Assembly: GCF_018424695.1 (NCBI RefSeq)
Contig: NZ_QTNQ01000007.1
Coordinates: 1 to 64,000 of the forward strand
Length of the DNA stretch: 64,000 bases
Source of the DNA: Vannielia litorea
Lineage (GTDB): Bacteria; Pseudomonadota; Alphaproteobacteria; Rhodobacterales; Rhodobacteraceae
Direction: 5' to 3'
A model generated the notes under the pieces. It was given only the letters and a program-made list of their open reading frames with translations, was not told the DNA's origin and searched no databases. Shown here piece by piece: positions 42,462-52,863 of this stretch; within the stretch, counting starts at the first letter, position 1, and each line of letters begins with the position of its first letter. The position numbers were made by a program, and so were the translations under genes.

Positions 42462-44523
42462 CGTCATTTCCATCGAGCGCGAGGGGCCGCTGGCGCTGAT
42501 CGTGATCGACAACCCGCCGGTGAATGCCGCGGGCCACGCGGTGCGCGAGGGGCTGTGGAAGGCCGTGGAGGCCGTTGAAGCGGACGATGGCGTGGAAGCG
42601 GTGGCGATCTACGGCAAGGGCCGGGCCTTCATTGCCGGGGCGGATATCAAGGAGTTCGGGGGGCCACGGCTGGAGCCGATCCTGACGGATGTGTGCAACC
42701 GGATTGAGGCCTGCCCCAAGCCGGTGGTTGCGGTGCTGCATGGCTCCTGCTTTGGCGGCGGGCTGGAGGTGGCGATTGGCTGCCATGCCCGGGTGGCGGT
42801 TCCGGGCGTGAAGGTGGGCTTTCCGGAGGTGACGCTGGGGGTGATCCCCGGCGCGGGCGGCACACAGCGCGGGCCGCGGCTGATGGGGATCGGCGCGGCG
42901 CTTTCAATCATCACCACCGGGCAGCGGCTGGCGCATGGCGACGCGCTGAGCTGCGGGCTGGTGGACCGGATCGAAGAGGGCGAGCCGCGCGAGGTGGCGC
43001 TGCGGATGGCCGAAGAGGCCCGCACCGGCGCCCTGCCCTGTCGCAAGACCGGCGAGATCGAGGTGACGCCTGACCCCGAGGCGATTGAGGCCACCAAGGC
43101 GCAGCTTGCCGCAAAGCAGGCGCATCTGTTTGCTCCCCATCGCGCGGCGGAGGCGGTGGCGGCCTGCACCGGCCCGCTTGAGGCGGGGCTGGCACTGGAG
43201 CGAGAGAAGTTTCAGGCCTGTATCGAAAGCCCGCAGCGAGCCGGGTTGATCCATGCCTTCTTTGCCGAACGCGCAGTGGAGAAGATCCCCGAAGCGGGGG
43301 CGAAGCCACGCGAGGTGGCCACTGTGGGCGTGATCGGCGGCGGCACGATGGGATCGGGCATTGCCACGGCCTGCCTCAACGCCGGGCTGACCGTGCGGAT
43401 GAATGAGCGCGACGAGGAAGCGCTCGGGCGCGGGCGCGAGACGGTGGCGGCCAACCTCGACGGCGCGGTGAAGCGCGGCAAGATGAGCGAGGCCAAGAGG
43501 GATGCGGCGCTGGAGCGGTTCAAGCCCTCCACCGCGCTGGAGGATTTTGCCGATTGCGACCTCGTGATTGAGGCGGTCTTTGAAGACATGGGCGTGAAGC
43601 GCGATGTCTTCGGGCGGCTCGACGGCATCTGCAAGCCGGGCGCGGTGCTGGCCTCGAACACTTCTTATCTGGATGTGAACGAGATTGCGGCCTGCACTTC
43701 GCGGCCCGAGGATGTGATCGGGCTGCACTTCTTTTCACCGGCGCACATCATGCGGCTGCTGGAGGTCGTGGTGGCTGAGAAGACCGCGCCCGAGGTGGTG
43801 GCGACGGGGTTTGCGCTGGCCAAGAAACTGCGCAAGGTGGCGGTGCGCGCAGGCGTCTGCGACGGGTTTATAGGCAATAGAATCCTCAGCCATTACAAGA
43901 AGGTGGCCGACTACCTGATGCTCGACGGCGCGGCGCCCGAGGAGGTGGACGCGGCGATGGAGGCCTTCGGCTTTGCCATGGGCCCCTTCGCGGTGAGTGA
44001 CCTTGCCGGGCTGGACATTGGCTGGGCGCAGCGCAAGCGGCTGGCGCCTTCGCGCCCCTCCGAGGAGCGCTACGTGGCGGTGGCCGACCGGATCTGCGAG
44101 GCGGGCCATTACGGACGCAAAACGGGCCGTGGCTTTTACATCTACGAAGGGCGCGACAAGCGGCCCGACCCTGAGGTGGCGGCGATCATCGCCGAGGAAC
44201 GCGAGAAGGCGGGGGTGACACCGCGCAGCTTCAGCACCGAGGCAATTCAGGCGCGGTTCATGACCGCGATGATCTCGGAGGCGACGCGGGTGCTGGAAGA
44301 CGGCATCGCGCTGCGGCCCATCGACATAGATGCGGTGTTTCTCTTTGGCTACGGCTTTCCGCGCCACCGGGGCGGGCCGATGCACACGGCCGACGTGATC
44401 GGCGCCAAAGAGCTCGTGGCGCGGATTGAGCGCTATTCCGAGGAAGACCCCTATTACTGGCAAGTGCCTGATCTGCTGCGGAAAATGGCGGCGGACGGCA
44501 AGACATTCGCCGAGATGAACTGA
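42448..44523 (+). CDS. Bifunctional enoyl-CoA hydratase / 3-hydroxyacyl-CoA dehydrogenase
   Basis: A protein of 691 aa with FadJ/MFE-1 order. The N-terminal crotonase domain has the oxyanion-hole segment AFIAGADIKEFGG and CFGGGLEVAIGCHARVAVPG, with catalytic Glu in GFPEVTLGVIPGAGGTQR. The dehydrogenase domain begins VGVIGGGTMGSGIATACLNA (NAD-binding) and has HFFSPAHIMRLLEVV with the catalytic His. It should hydrate enoyl-CoA and oxidise the resulting 3-hydroxyacyl-CoA. ATG at 42448 is chosen since the domain starts there; the frame upstream overlaps the permease. Gene symbol withheld because the chain-length class is unknown. Confidence 0.93.
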   Translation: MQVNDVISIEREGPLALIVIDNPPVNAAGHAVREGLWKAVEAVEADDGVEAVAIYGKGRAFIAGADIKEFGGPRLEPILTDVCNRIEACPKPVVAVLHGSCFGGGLEVAIGCHARVAVPGVKVGFPEVTLGVIPGAGGTQRGPRLMGIGAALSIITTGQRLAHGDALSCGLVDRIEEGEPREVALRMAEEARTGALPCRKTGEIEVTPDPEAIEATKAQLAAKQAHLFAPHRAAEAVAACTGPLEAGLALEREKFQACIESPQRAGLIHAFFAERAVEKIPEAGAKPREVATVGVIGGGTMGSGIATACLNAGLTVRMNERDEEALGRGRETVAANLDGAVKRGKMSEAKRDAALERFKPSTALEDFADCDLVIEAVFEDMGVKRDVFGRLDGICKPGAVLASNTSYLDVNEIAACTSRPEDVIGLHFFSPAHIMRLLEVVVAEKTAPEVVATGFALAKKLRKVAVRAGVCDGFIGNRILSHYKKVADYLMLDGAAPEEVDAAMEAFGFAMGPFAVSDLAGLDIGWAQRKRLAPSRPSEERYVAVADRICEAGHYGRKTGRGFYIYEGRDKRPDPEVAAIIAEEREKAGVTPRSFSTEAIQARFMTAMISEATRVLEDGIALRPIDIDAVFLFGYGFPRHRGGPMHTADVIGAKELVARIERYSEEDPYYWQVPDLLRKMAADGKTFAEMN

Positions 44524-44532
44524 GGTAACCCG

Positions 44533-45720
<1,188 letters not shown>

Positions 45721-45721
45721 C

Positions 45722-46762
45722 ATGAACTTCGAAATGACAGATGACCGCCGGATGCTGGCTGACAGCCTGGGCAAGCTGCTCGGGAGCCATTTCGGAATCG
45801 AACATCGCAACTCTGTGGCCTATGAGGCGCCGTTCCATGACAAAGCGGGCTGGAAAGCCCTGGCAGAGATTGGAATTCTCTATGCCTTCATCTCCGAGGA
45901 TGCGGGCGGCATGGGAGGCTCTGGCTTTGATCTGCTTGCAGTATTCGAACAAATGGGCGCAGCGCTTTGCCCCGAGCCTCTGCTGGGCGCGGCCATGGCG
46001 GCCCCGCTCTTGGCCGAGGCGGGGGAAGACCTTGAGCCGCTGCTTTCGGGCGAGGCGATCTATGCGCTGGCCGTCGATGAGCCGGATGCACCGTGGGACG
46101 CGGATGCCGGAACGACGGAGGGCGGAGACACGCTCACCGGGCGCAAGACCGCCGTTTACGGAGCCAATGCAGCCACCCATTTTCTGGTGAGCGCCCGGCA
46201 GGCGGGCAAGCTGTCGCTGTTTGAAGTGAAGGCCGAGCAGGCTGCCGTTTCGCCATGGGGGATGATCGACGGCGGCGGCGCGGGCGAGCTGATGCTTGAC
46301 GCAACGCCTGCCCGCTGCCTGCTCCCCGATGCCGGGGAGGCCATTGCCGCCGCGCTCGACTGGGGGCGTCTGGCGCTTTGTGCCGAGGCGGTCGGCGCCA
46401 TGGATTGGTGCTATGCGACCACGCTCGACTACCTCAAGAGCCGCAAGCAATTCGGCCGCGAGATTGGCAGCTTCCAGGCGCTTCAGCACCGGATGGTGGA
46501 GATGAAGACCGCGATCGAGCAGGCCCGCTCGATCACGATTCTGGCCGCCGACCGGATGGACAGCCGCTCCGTGGCGATGGCCAAGAGCCTTGTCGGGCGC
46601 ACGGCGCGGAAAGTGAGCGAGGAGGCCATTCAGCTGCATGGCGGGATCGGGATGACCTGGGAGTATCCGCTGAGCCACTATGCCAAGCGGCTGGTGATGC
46701 TCGATGCGCAGCTGGGCGATGCCGATTTTCACACCGCGCGGGTGGCGGCGCGCTACGCCTGA
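45722..46762 (+). CDS. Acyl-CoA dehydrogenase, small partner of an adjacent pair
   Basis: A protein of 346 aa. It keeps the C-terminal domain motif IQLHGGIGMTWEYPLSHYAK and FGREIGSFQALQHRMVEMKT. The beta domain is short, without the EPGAGSD signature, and it ends soon after RLVMLDAQLGDADF without SNEIQ. This resembles the short subunit of pimeloyl-CoA or steroid acyl-CoA dehydrogenases. It ends by overlapping the convergent thioesterase stop by 10 bp. Confidence 0.88.
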   Translation: MNFEMTDDRRMLADSLGKLLGSHFGIEHRNSVAYEAPFHDKAGWKALAEIGILYAFISEDAGGMGGSGFDLLAVFEQMGAALCPEPLLGAAMAAPLLAEAGEDLEPLLSGEAIYALAVDEPDAPWDADAGTTEGGDTLTGRKTAVYGANAATHFLVSARQAGKLSLFEVKAEQAAVSPWGMIDGGGAGELMLDATPARCLLPDAGEAIAAALDWGRLALCAEAVGAMDWCYATTLDYLKSRKQFGREIGSFQALQHRMVEMKTAIEQARSITILAADRMDSRSVAMAKSLVGRTARKVSEEAIQLHGGIGMTWEYPLSHYAKRLVMLDAQLGDADFHTARVAARYA

Positions 46763-47181
46763 GGCGTGCGATAGCGGAAGACGCCGGTGGCACTGGCAAC
46801 CAGATTGCCGTGCTCGTCGCTGAGGCGGGCCTCGGCGAAGAAGGTCTTGCGCCCGCCGCCGGTCTTTCGACCTTCGGCAATTAGCCGCGCGCCCTGCGCC
46901 TGCCCCTGAAAGTTGACCGTCATCGAGAGGGTCATCGCCATTCGCTTCTCGCCCGCGTCACCAGTGTAGCTGCCCGCGTAGCCCATGGCGGTGTCGAGCA
47001 GCACCGAGAGCGCCCCACCGTGGGGGATGCCGTGGCGGTTTTCCACCGCATCGAGCGGCGCAAGCTCAACCCGTGCGCAGCCCTCGCCCCAGCCAGTCAC
47101 TTCGAAGCCGACGAGGGATTGGAAGGGATAGGGCGGCTCGATCAGCTCGGGCGCGATGGCAGGCGCAGCCTCCCAGCTCAT
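46753..47181 (-). CDS. PaaI-type hotdog thioesterase
   Basis: A protein of 142 aa. Hotdog fold with the PaaI pattern NRHGIPHGGALSVLLDTAMG, in which Asn/His-Gly and Asp are the catalytic residues. Probably releases stalled acyl-CoA or aryl-CoA intermediates of the pathway. Last gene of the ten-gene minus-strand operon; starts in 4-bp overlap with the iclR stop. Confidence 0.88.
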   Translation of the reverse strand: MSWEAAPAIAPELIEPPYPFQSLVGFEVTGWGEGCARVELAPLDAVENRHGIPHGGALSVLLDTAMGYAGSYTGDAGEKRMAMTLSMTVNFQGQAQGARLIAEGRKTGGGRKTFFAEARLSDEHGNLVASATGVFRYRTPQA

Positions 47182-47981
47182 GTGCCGGCCTTGCGGCTCA
47201 GCGCTTCGGCGGCGGCCAGCAGGCGCTCGGCGTAGGCATCACGAAGCTCCTCCGGGGACACGAGGAAAGAGGGGCCGCCGACGTTCATGGCAAAGATCCT
47301 GTCACCGTTGAGCGAGACGACGGGCACCGCGATGCCGTTGATCTCGGGGCGCCAGTCGCCGTAGCCGGTTGTGTAGCCGAGGGTGGCGTAATCCTCGACG
47401 GCCTTGGCGAGGCTCTCGCGGTAGCGGGGCACGTCATCAGGCCGCTCACGCTTGGCGAGATCGAGGATGTGGGCGTGCTGCTCTTCTGTCATGGCGGCAA
47501 GGATCGCGCGACCGATGGCGGAGTGGAACAGCGGGAGGCGCGCCCCAACGCTCATGCTGAGCGAGACGGCCTGCTGCGAGCGCTGCACGCCGACATAGAC
47601 CGCCTGAAGCCGGTGGTGCTCGGCGAAGGCGGCGGTGACATGAGGGTTTGGCCCCTCGCAGAGAGCACGCATCTCAGGGCGGGCGCGCTCGGAGGTTTCC
47701 ATGCCTGCAAGCACGCCGTAGCCCAGCGCCAGAACGCCGGGGCCGAGCCGGTAGGTGCCATTTCGCTCGGAGTGCACGAGATAGTCGAGCCGCCGCAGCG
47801 TGTAGGTCAGCCGCGAGATGGTGGCCTTGGGCAGGCCGGTGCGGGCGGCGATTTCCTGGTTGGTCAGTTCGGTTTCGGCGGGGCGGAAGCAGCGCAACAC
47901 CTCCAGCCCGCGCGCCAGTGCGGTGATGAAGTTGCGGTCATCGCTCTCCAGCCCGGCTTCGATTTCGTCGCTTGCGTCCAC
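47178..47981 (-). CDS. IclR family transcriptional regulator
   Basis: A protein of 267 aa. HTH domain of about residues 17-80: FITALARGLEVLRCFRPAET and NQEIAARTGLPKATISRLTYTLRRLDYL. The C-terminal GAF-like effector domain has the IclR signature near LPLFHSAIGRAILAAMTEEQ and YTTGYGDWRPEINGIAVPVV. IclR proteins may repress or activate and respond to small acids. It lies within the controlled operon, and matching 19-bp sites stand at both divergent promoters of the region, so autoregulation is likely. Confidence 0.93.
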   Translation of the reverse strand: MDASDEIEAGLESDDRNFITALARGLEVLRCFRPAETELTNQEIAARTGLPKATISRLTYTLRRLDYLVHSERNGTYRLGPGVLALGYGVLAGMETSERARPEMRALCEGPNPHVTAAFAEHHRLQAVYVGVQRSQQAVSLSMSVGARLPLFHSAIGRAILAAMTEEQHAHILDLAKRERPDDVPRYRESLAKAVEDYATLGYTTGYGDWRPEINGIAVPVVSLNGDRIFAMNVGGPSFLVSPEELRDAYAERLLAAAEALSRKAGT

Positions 47982-47991
47982 GATGCTTCCT

Positions 47992-48765
47992 CTAGATCGC
48001 CGTCAGCCCGCCGTCGATGGCGAGGGCCTGTCCGGTCATGAAACTGTTGGCGGGGTCACAGGTCCAGAGCATGGCCTGCACGACCTCCGCGACTGTGGCC
48101 ACGCGGCCCATGGGCACGCGGGCGGTGATGCGGCTGCGGGATTGCGCGGCGTCTTCGCCGGTGTGGCTGGCGAAACGGTCGGCCATTTCGGCGAAGAGCG
48201 GGGTTTCGGCAAAGGCGGGGCAGAGTGCGTTGACGCGAATGTTGTGGCGGGCCAGCTCGTCGGCCGCCGCGCGGGTGAGGCCGACGACGGCGTGCTTGGC
48301 CGCCGCATAGGCCGCGAGGTGCCCCGCCCCGGTGAGGCCGGCGGCGGAGGCAATGTTGAGGATGACGCCGGAGCCTGCAGCCTGCATCGGCGGGATCTGG
48401 TGCTTCATGCCGAGAAAGACACCGCGCGCGTTGACGGCGACGATCCGGTCGAAGTCCTTCGCCTCGGTTTTGGAGAGCGGGGTGAAGGGCTGGCCGAGGC
48501 CGGCGTTGTTGATCGCCACGTCGAGCTGGCCGAAGTGGGCGAGCGTAGCGGCGATGAGGGCGGATTGCGCAGTTTCGTCGGTGACATCGATCCGGCGTGC
48601 GAGCACCTGCGCGCCGCTGTCGCGCAGGGTTTCGGCGAGGCCAATCAGGCCCTGTTCGTCAATGTCACAGAGCACCAGCCGGGCCCCTTGCGCCGCGAAG
48701 GCCTGCGCCGCGCCTGCCCCGAAGCCTGAGGCGGCGCCTGTTATGAGGACGACCCGCTCAGCCAT
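47992..48765 (-). CDS. Short-chain dehydrogenase/reductase (copy 1)
   Basis: A protein of 257 aa. Cofactor motif TGAASGFGAGAAQAF, NNAG in VAINNAGLGQPF, catalytic Ser in LNIASAAGLTG and YxxxK in YAAAKHAVVGL. A classical SDR oxidising or reducing a hydroxyl/keto group, cofactor probably NAD(H) given Asp in LVLCDIDEQG. Overlaps the phosphotransferase gene by 8 bp. In Pseudomonas lva-type pathways an SDR also accompanies the kinase and dehydrogenase. Confidence 0.9.
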   Translation of the reverse strand: MAERVVLITGAASGFGAGAAQAFAAQGARLVLCDIDEQGLIGLAETLRDSGAQVLARRIDVTDETAQSALIAATLAHFGQLDVAINNAGLGQPFTPLSKTEAKDFDRIVAVNARGVFLGMKHQIPPMQAAGSGVILNIASAAGLTGAGHLAAYAAAKHAVVGLTRAAADELARHNIRVNALCPAFAETPLFAEMADRFASHTGEDAAQSRSRITARVPMGRVATVAEVVQAMLWTCDPANSFMTGQALAIDGGLTAI

Positions 48766-49780
48766 CTGCCGCTTCCAGCCCGGCCTCGGCCAGCCCCGGC
48801 ACTAGCCGCCCCAGTTGCAACCCCTTCTCCGGGTTGGAGGCATTGCCATCGAGCGCGCGCTTCTTCACGCCCTGAAGGATCGCCGCCATGCGGAAATTGG
48901 CGAAGGCCAGGTAGAAGCCGAAATTCGGAATGCCGGGCAGGTTTCGGCGGGTACAATAGGCCTCAATGAAGGCGGCATCTTCGGGCAGGCCCTCGGCGGC
49001 GCGGTCGAGCCCTGCAAGCCCCCTGCCCTCCGGCCCCGGCGGGCGGTGCCACTGCATGATGACCTGGGCCAGATCGGCATAGGGGTGGCCGAGGGTGGAC
49101 AGCTCCCAATCGAGAACGGCGGCAATGCGGGGCGCGTCAGGCGCGAAGAGCAGGTTGTCGAGCCGGTAGTCGCCGTGGGTGAGGCAGGTTTGGCCGTCAT
49201 CCTCGGGCACGTTGGCGTCAAGCCATGTGATGAGGGCGTCCATCGGGGCGATCGCCTCTGTTTCGGAGGCGCGGTATTGCTTGCTCCAACGGTCGATCTG
49301 TCGGCGGTAGTAGTTGCCGCTCGGGCCATAGTCGGCAAGGCCGGTGGCGGTGAGATCGACATCGTGGATGGCGGCGAGGACGCGGTTCATCTCGTCGAAG
49401 ATGGTGCCGCGCTCGGTGTGTGAGAGTTCGGGCAGGTGCGGGAGGTCGAAGTTGCGGCCCTGCACCTCTTCCATGAGGTAGAACTCGGAGCCGATAACCT
49501 CAGGGTCGTCGCAATAGGCGATCATCTGCGCAACCGGAACGGCGGTGGCGGCGAGGGCCTTTTGCACGCGGTATTCGCGGTCCACCGCGTGGGCGGATTT
49601 CAGCAGTTTGCCGGGGGGCTTGCGGCGCAGCACCAGAGGGCCCTGCGGGGTGGTGATGAGGAAGGTGGGGTTGGACTGGCCGGTCGGGAATTTCTCGGCC
49701 GTCACCGGGCCGTTGTGGCCTTCGACATGGGCCTCGATCCAGGCAGAAACAGCCTCGGTATCAAGGGTTTGCGCGGTCAT
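48758..49780 (-). CDS. APH-family kinase, ACAD10/11- and LvaA-like
   Basis: A protein of 340 aa of the phosphotransferase (APH/choline kinase) superfamily. Brenner motif CLTHGDYRLDNLLF holds the catalytic Asp, and VLDWELSTLGHPYADLAQ the metal ligand. VLRRKPPGKLLKSAHAVDRE is typical of the ACAD10/11-associated branch. In those enzymes, and in LvaA, the kinase phosphorylates a hydroxyacyl-CoA so that an acyl-CoA dehydrogenase partner can eliminate phosphate. Here such a dehydrogenase is two genes upstream. The ATG at 49780 is chosen because the longer frame runs through the phosphatase gene. Antibiotic-kinase function is unlikely. Confidence 0.88.
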   Translation of the reverse strand: MTAQTLDTEAVSAWIEAHVEGHNGPVTAEKFPTGQSNPTFLITTPQGPLVLRRKPPGKLLKSAHAVDREYRVQKALAATAVPVAQMIAYCDDPEVIGSEFYLMEEVQGRNFDLPHLPELSHTERGTIFDEMNRVLAAIHDVDLTATGLADYGPSGNYYRRQIDRWSKQYRASETEAIAPMDALITWLDANVPEDDGQTCLTHGDYRLDNLLFAPDAPRIAAVLDWELSTLGHPYADLAQVIMQWHRPPGPEGRGLAGLDRAAEGLPEDAAFIEAYCTRRNLPGIPNFGFYLAFANFRMAAILQGVKKRALDGNASNPEKGLQLGRLVPGLAEAGLEAADG

Positions 49781-50412
49781 GAGAAGGTCAGCATATGGGC
49801 TGCCTCCGCGTCGATATGGGGCGTTTCGTTGAAGCCGGTGAGGAAGGTTGTGCTGCCCGTCACGAGGATGCGGGAGACGGCGCAATTTTTCATCTGGAGT
49901 TGCAGGTCGATCATGGTGCGGGCGGGTGCGGATACGGCGGCGGCGAGCATCCGGCAAATAGCACCGCCGGAGGAGACGCAGAGCACCGGGCCGTCGTGGG
50001 CGGCCATTTCGGTTTGGGCGGCCATGACGCGGGCGGTGAAGGCGGCGAAGCTCTCGGGCTCGTTCACTTCGCCCTCCTGCCACGCGATGACCGCCTCGCG
50101 GAGGCGGCGGAAATGGGCCTTGCGATCCGACGGAACGCCGCCGCCGAAGGCCGCGAGCAGTGCCTTGCTGTCGAACTCGTTGAGGCCGTCGTGCACGGTG
50201 GCCTCGGGCAGATCCAGCGCGGTGGCGATGCCCTCCAGCGTCTCCCGATGCCGCCGCATTGCGCCGCGGTAGACGGCCTGCGGCTTTATCCCCTGCCGCG
50301 CCAGCGCTATGCCCAGCGCACGGCTCTGGGCGTGGCCGAGATCGGAGAGCACATCGTAATCCGCCGCCCCGAAAGAGGCTTGCGCGTGGCGGATGAGGAT
50401 GAGCTCGGGCAT
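49777..50412 (-). CDS. Histidine phosphatase family protein, second His replaced
   Basis: A protein of 211 aa of the phosphoglycerate-mutase-like superfamily. The phospho-acceptor motif is LILIRHAQASF (His9). YRGAMRRHRETLEGIA and the acidic LNEFD also match. The usual second catalytic histidine in VsHGG is replaced: the segment reads VLCVSSGGAICR with Ser148. It lies exactly between the acyl-CoA dehydrogenase (stop immediately followed by this ATG) and the kinase (4-bp overlap). It may remove phosphate from the kinase's product or simply bind it. Confidence 0.87.
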   Translation of the reverse strand: MPELILIRHAQASFGAADYDVLSDLGHAQSRALGIALARQGIKPQAVYRGAMRRHRETLEGIATALDLPEATVHDGLNEFDSKALLAAFGGGVPSDRKAHFRRLREAVIAWQEGEVNEPESFAAFTARVMAAQTEMAAHDGPVLCVSSGGAICRMLAAAVSAPARTMIDLQLQMKNCAVSRILVTGSTTFLTGFNETPHIDAEAAHMLTFS

Positions 50413-51648
50413 TCAGATCTTCTCGTTGGAGTACTTGCGCAATTCGGCCCGGGCAACCTGGCGGCGGTGCACGGCATCGGGACCGTCGACGAGGCGCAGG
50501 GTGCGCAGGTTTGTCCACATCGCGGCAAGCGGCGTGTCCTGGCTGATGCCGGTGCCGCCGTGCACCTGCATGGCTTCGTCCACCACCTTCAGCGCCATCT
50601 GGGGCGCGGCCACCTTGATCTTGGAGATCCACGGCTGGGCGGCGCGGGTGCCCTCGGTGTCCATCTTCCATGCGGCCTTGAGGCAGAGCAGCCGCGCCAT
50701 CTCGATTTCCATCCGGCAGTTGGCAATGATGTCGTAGTTTGCGCCGAGGTCTACGATCTTTTTCTTGAAGGCGGTGCGGTTCATCGCGCGTTTGCAGAAC
50801 AGCTCCAGCGCCTTCTCGGCCTGCCCGATGGCCCGCATGCAGTGGTGGATGCGGCCCGGGCCGAGACGGCCTTGCGCCACCTCGAAGCCCCGGCCCCGGC
50901 CGAGCAGCATGTCTTCGCCCTTCACCCGGACATCGGTGAAGCGGATGTGCATGTGGCCGTGGGGTGCGTCATCATGGCCGAAAACGCACATGGGGCGCAG
51001 GATTTCGATGCCGGGGCTGTCGGCGGGGAGCACGAACATGGAGTGGCGGGCGTGCTTGTCGGCGTCCGGGTCGGTCTGGGCCATGAGGATGTAGACGGCG
51101 CAACGCGGGTCGCCTGCGCCGCTGATCCAGTATTTCTCGCCATTCAGGATCCAGTCGTCGCCCTCCTGTTTTGCCTCCAGCGATATGTTGGTGGCATCGG
51201 ACGAGGCCACGCCCGGCTCGGTCATCACGTAGGCCGAGCGAATTTCACCGCTGAGCAGCGGTTTCAGCCAGCGCTCCTTGTGGGCGTCGGAGCCATAGCG
51301 CTCGAACACCTCCATGTTGCCGGTGTCGGGCGCGCCGCAGTTGAAGACCTCGGCGGCGATGCCGACCTTGCCCATCTCTTCGGCGAGGTAGGCATATTCG
51401 ACGGTGGAAAGCCCCTGCCCCTTTTCGCTGTCGGTGAGCCAGAAGTTCCAGAGGCCCTTGGCACGGGCGCTGGCCTTCAGGGTGTCGAGAATTTCAAGCT
51501 GGCGGTCGGTGAGCTGGAAGCGGTCGCCCGAGGGATGCTTGCCCACTTCGGCCTCGAACTCGTGGTCGAGCGGCTCTATCTCTTCGTCCACCATCTGGCG
51601 CACCTTGGCGGCCAGTTCCGTCACGCGCGGGGTCATCCCGAGGTCCAT
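50413..51648 (-). CDS. Acyl-CoA dehydrogenase, ACAD11/LvaC-like
   Basis: A protein of 411 aa. Begins MDLGMTPRVTELAAKVRQMV, characteristic of the ACAD11-like group, with KGLWNFWLTDSEKGQGLSTV EYAYLAEEMG. The beta-domain signature is YVMTEPGVASSDATNIS, and C-terminal MQVHGGTGISQDTPLAAMW. In LvaC/ACAD10/ACAD11 the dehydrogenase converts a phosphorylated acyl-CoA to enoyl-CoA with loss of phosphate. The adjacent kinase gene supports that role here. Direct dehydrogenation of a branched acyl-CoA is the alternative. Confidence 0.9.
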   Translation of the reverse strand: MDLGMTPRVTELAAKVRQMVDEEIEPLDHEFEAEVGKHPSGDRFQLTDRQLEILDTLKASARAKGLWNFWLTDSEKGQGLSTVEYAYLAEEMGKVGIAAEVFNCGAPDTGNMEVFERYGSDAHKERWLKPLLSGEIRSAYVMTEPGVASSDATNISLEAKQEGDDWILNGEKYWISGAGDPRCAVYILMAQTDPDADKHARHSMFVLPADSPGIEILRPMCVFGHDDAPHGHMHIRFTDVRVKGEDMLLGRGRGFEVAQGRLGPGRIHHCMRAIGQAEKALELFCKRAMNRTAFKKKIVDLGANYDIIANCRMEIEMARLLCLKAAWKMDTEGTRAAQPWISKIKVAAPQMALKVVDEAMQVHGGTGISQDTPLAAMWTNLRTLRLVDGPDAVHRRQVARAELRKYSNEKI

Positions 51649-51660
51649 ATCTCTCTCCCT

Positions 51661-52863
51661 TCAGAGAACTTCAAAGAGGCCAGCAGCCCCCATTCCGCCG
51701 CCCACGCACATGGTGGTGACGATGTATTTCGCGCCGCGCCGTTTGCCCTCGATCAGGGCGTGGCCGACCATCCGGGCACCCGACATGCCGTAGGGGTGGC
51801 CGATGGAGATGGCGCCGCCGTTGACGTTGAGCCGCTCGTCGGGGATGCCGAGGCGGTCGCGGCAATAGAGCACCTGCACGGCGAAGGCCTCGTTCAGCTC
51901 CCAGAGGTCGATGTCGTCGATCTTCAGCCCGTGGGTTTGCAGCAGCTTCGGCACCGCGAAGACCGGGCCGATGCCCATCTCATCGGGCGCGCATCCGGCG
52001 ACGGCCATGCCGACGTAGCGGCCAAGAGGCGTGAGGCCCCGGCGCTCGGCCTCCTTGCCTTCCATCAACATTGCGGCAGATGCGCCGTCTGACAGTTGTG
52101 AGGCATTTCCGGCAGTTATAAAGCGACCTTCATTTAGAGCTATGCCTTTTTCGAACACCGGAGCGAGGCCGGCAAGGCTTTCAGCCGTGGTGCCGGGGCG
52201 GTTGCCTTCGTCCTTCTCCAGCGTCACGGACCGGTCGGAGACCTCGCCGGTTTCGCGGTCTTTCACCTTCATCACGGAAGGAAGCGGCACGATCTCGTCA
52301 TCGAAGGCCCCTGCCTGCTGGGCCGCCGCCGTGCGGGCCTGGCTTTGGGCGGCGTAGGCATCCTGCGCCTCGCGGGAGATACTGTAGCGGGTGGCGACGG
52401 TTTCCGCCGTCTCCAGCATCGTCATGTAGATTGAGGGGACGTGCTCACGCAGCCACGGGTCGGGATCGCGGCGCATGGCGGGGGTTTGCACCAGCGAGAT
52501 GCTTTCGACCCCCGCCCCGATGGCCATGGGCATACCGTCGTGCACCACCTGCTTGGCCGCCGTGGCGATGGCCATGAGGCCGGAGGCGCATTGCCGGTCG
52601 AGCGACATGCCCGCCACCGTGTCGGGCAGCCCGGCGCGCAGGGCGCACTGGCGGGCGATGTTGCCGCCCTGAAAGCCCTGTTGCAGCGCCGCGCCGAGCA
52701 CCACGTCGCCCACCTCGCCGGGCTCGACGTCCGCGCGCTCCACAGCATGCGCAATCGCATGGCCCGCCAGCGCCTGCGGCGTGGTGGCATTGAAGGCGCC
52801 GCGATAGGCCTTGCCAATCGGCGTGCGGGCGGTGGAGACGATGAGGGCGTCGCGCATGGTCAT
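51661..52863 (-). CDS. Thiolase (acetyl-CoA acyltransferase)
   Basis: A protein of 400 aa. Cleaves 3-ketoacyl-CoA with CoA. Nucleophile cysteine in [14 protein letters not shown], then [20 protein letters not shown] with the catalytic His, and [15 protein letters not shown] with the second Cys. The ATG at 52863 is chosen for its ATGA overlap with the upstream SDR stop; TTG two codons earlier is possible. Confidence 0.94.
   Translation of the reverse strand: MTMRDALIVSTARTPIGKAYRGAFNATTPQALAGHAIAHAVERADVEPGEVGDVVLGAALQQGFQGGNIARQCALRAGLPDTVAGMSLDRQCASGLMAIATAAKQVVHDGMPMAIGAGVESISLVQTPAMRRDPDPWLREHVPSIYMTMLETAETVATRYSISREAQDAYAAQSQARTAAAQQAGAFDDEIVPLPSVMKVKDRETGEVSDRSVTLEKDEGNRPGTTAESLAGLAPVFEKGIALNEGRFITAGNASQLSDGASAAMLMEGKEAERRGLTPLGRYVGMAVAGCAPDEMGIGPVFAVPKLLQTHGLKIDDIDLWELNEAFAVQVLYCRDRLGIPDERLNVNGGAISIGHPYGMSGARMVGHALIEGKRRGAKYIVTTMCVGGGMGAAGLFEVL

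Noticed and set aside
49781-50671. 297-residue N-terminal extension of the APH kinase frame
   Set aside because: It lies over the histidine phosphatase gene and reads as low-complexity Arg/Pro/His sequence; the kinase domain starts at 49780.
49795-52092. 765-codon plus-strand frame across phosphatase and dehydrogenase genes
   Set aside because: Antisense to two strongly recognised genes, with mirror-type composition.
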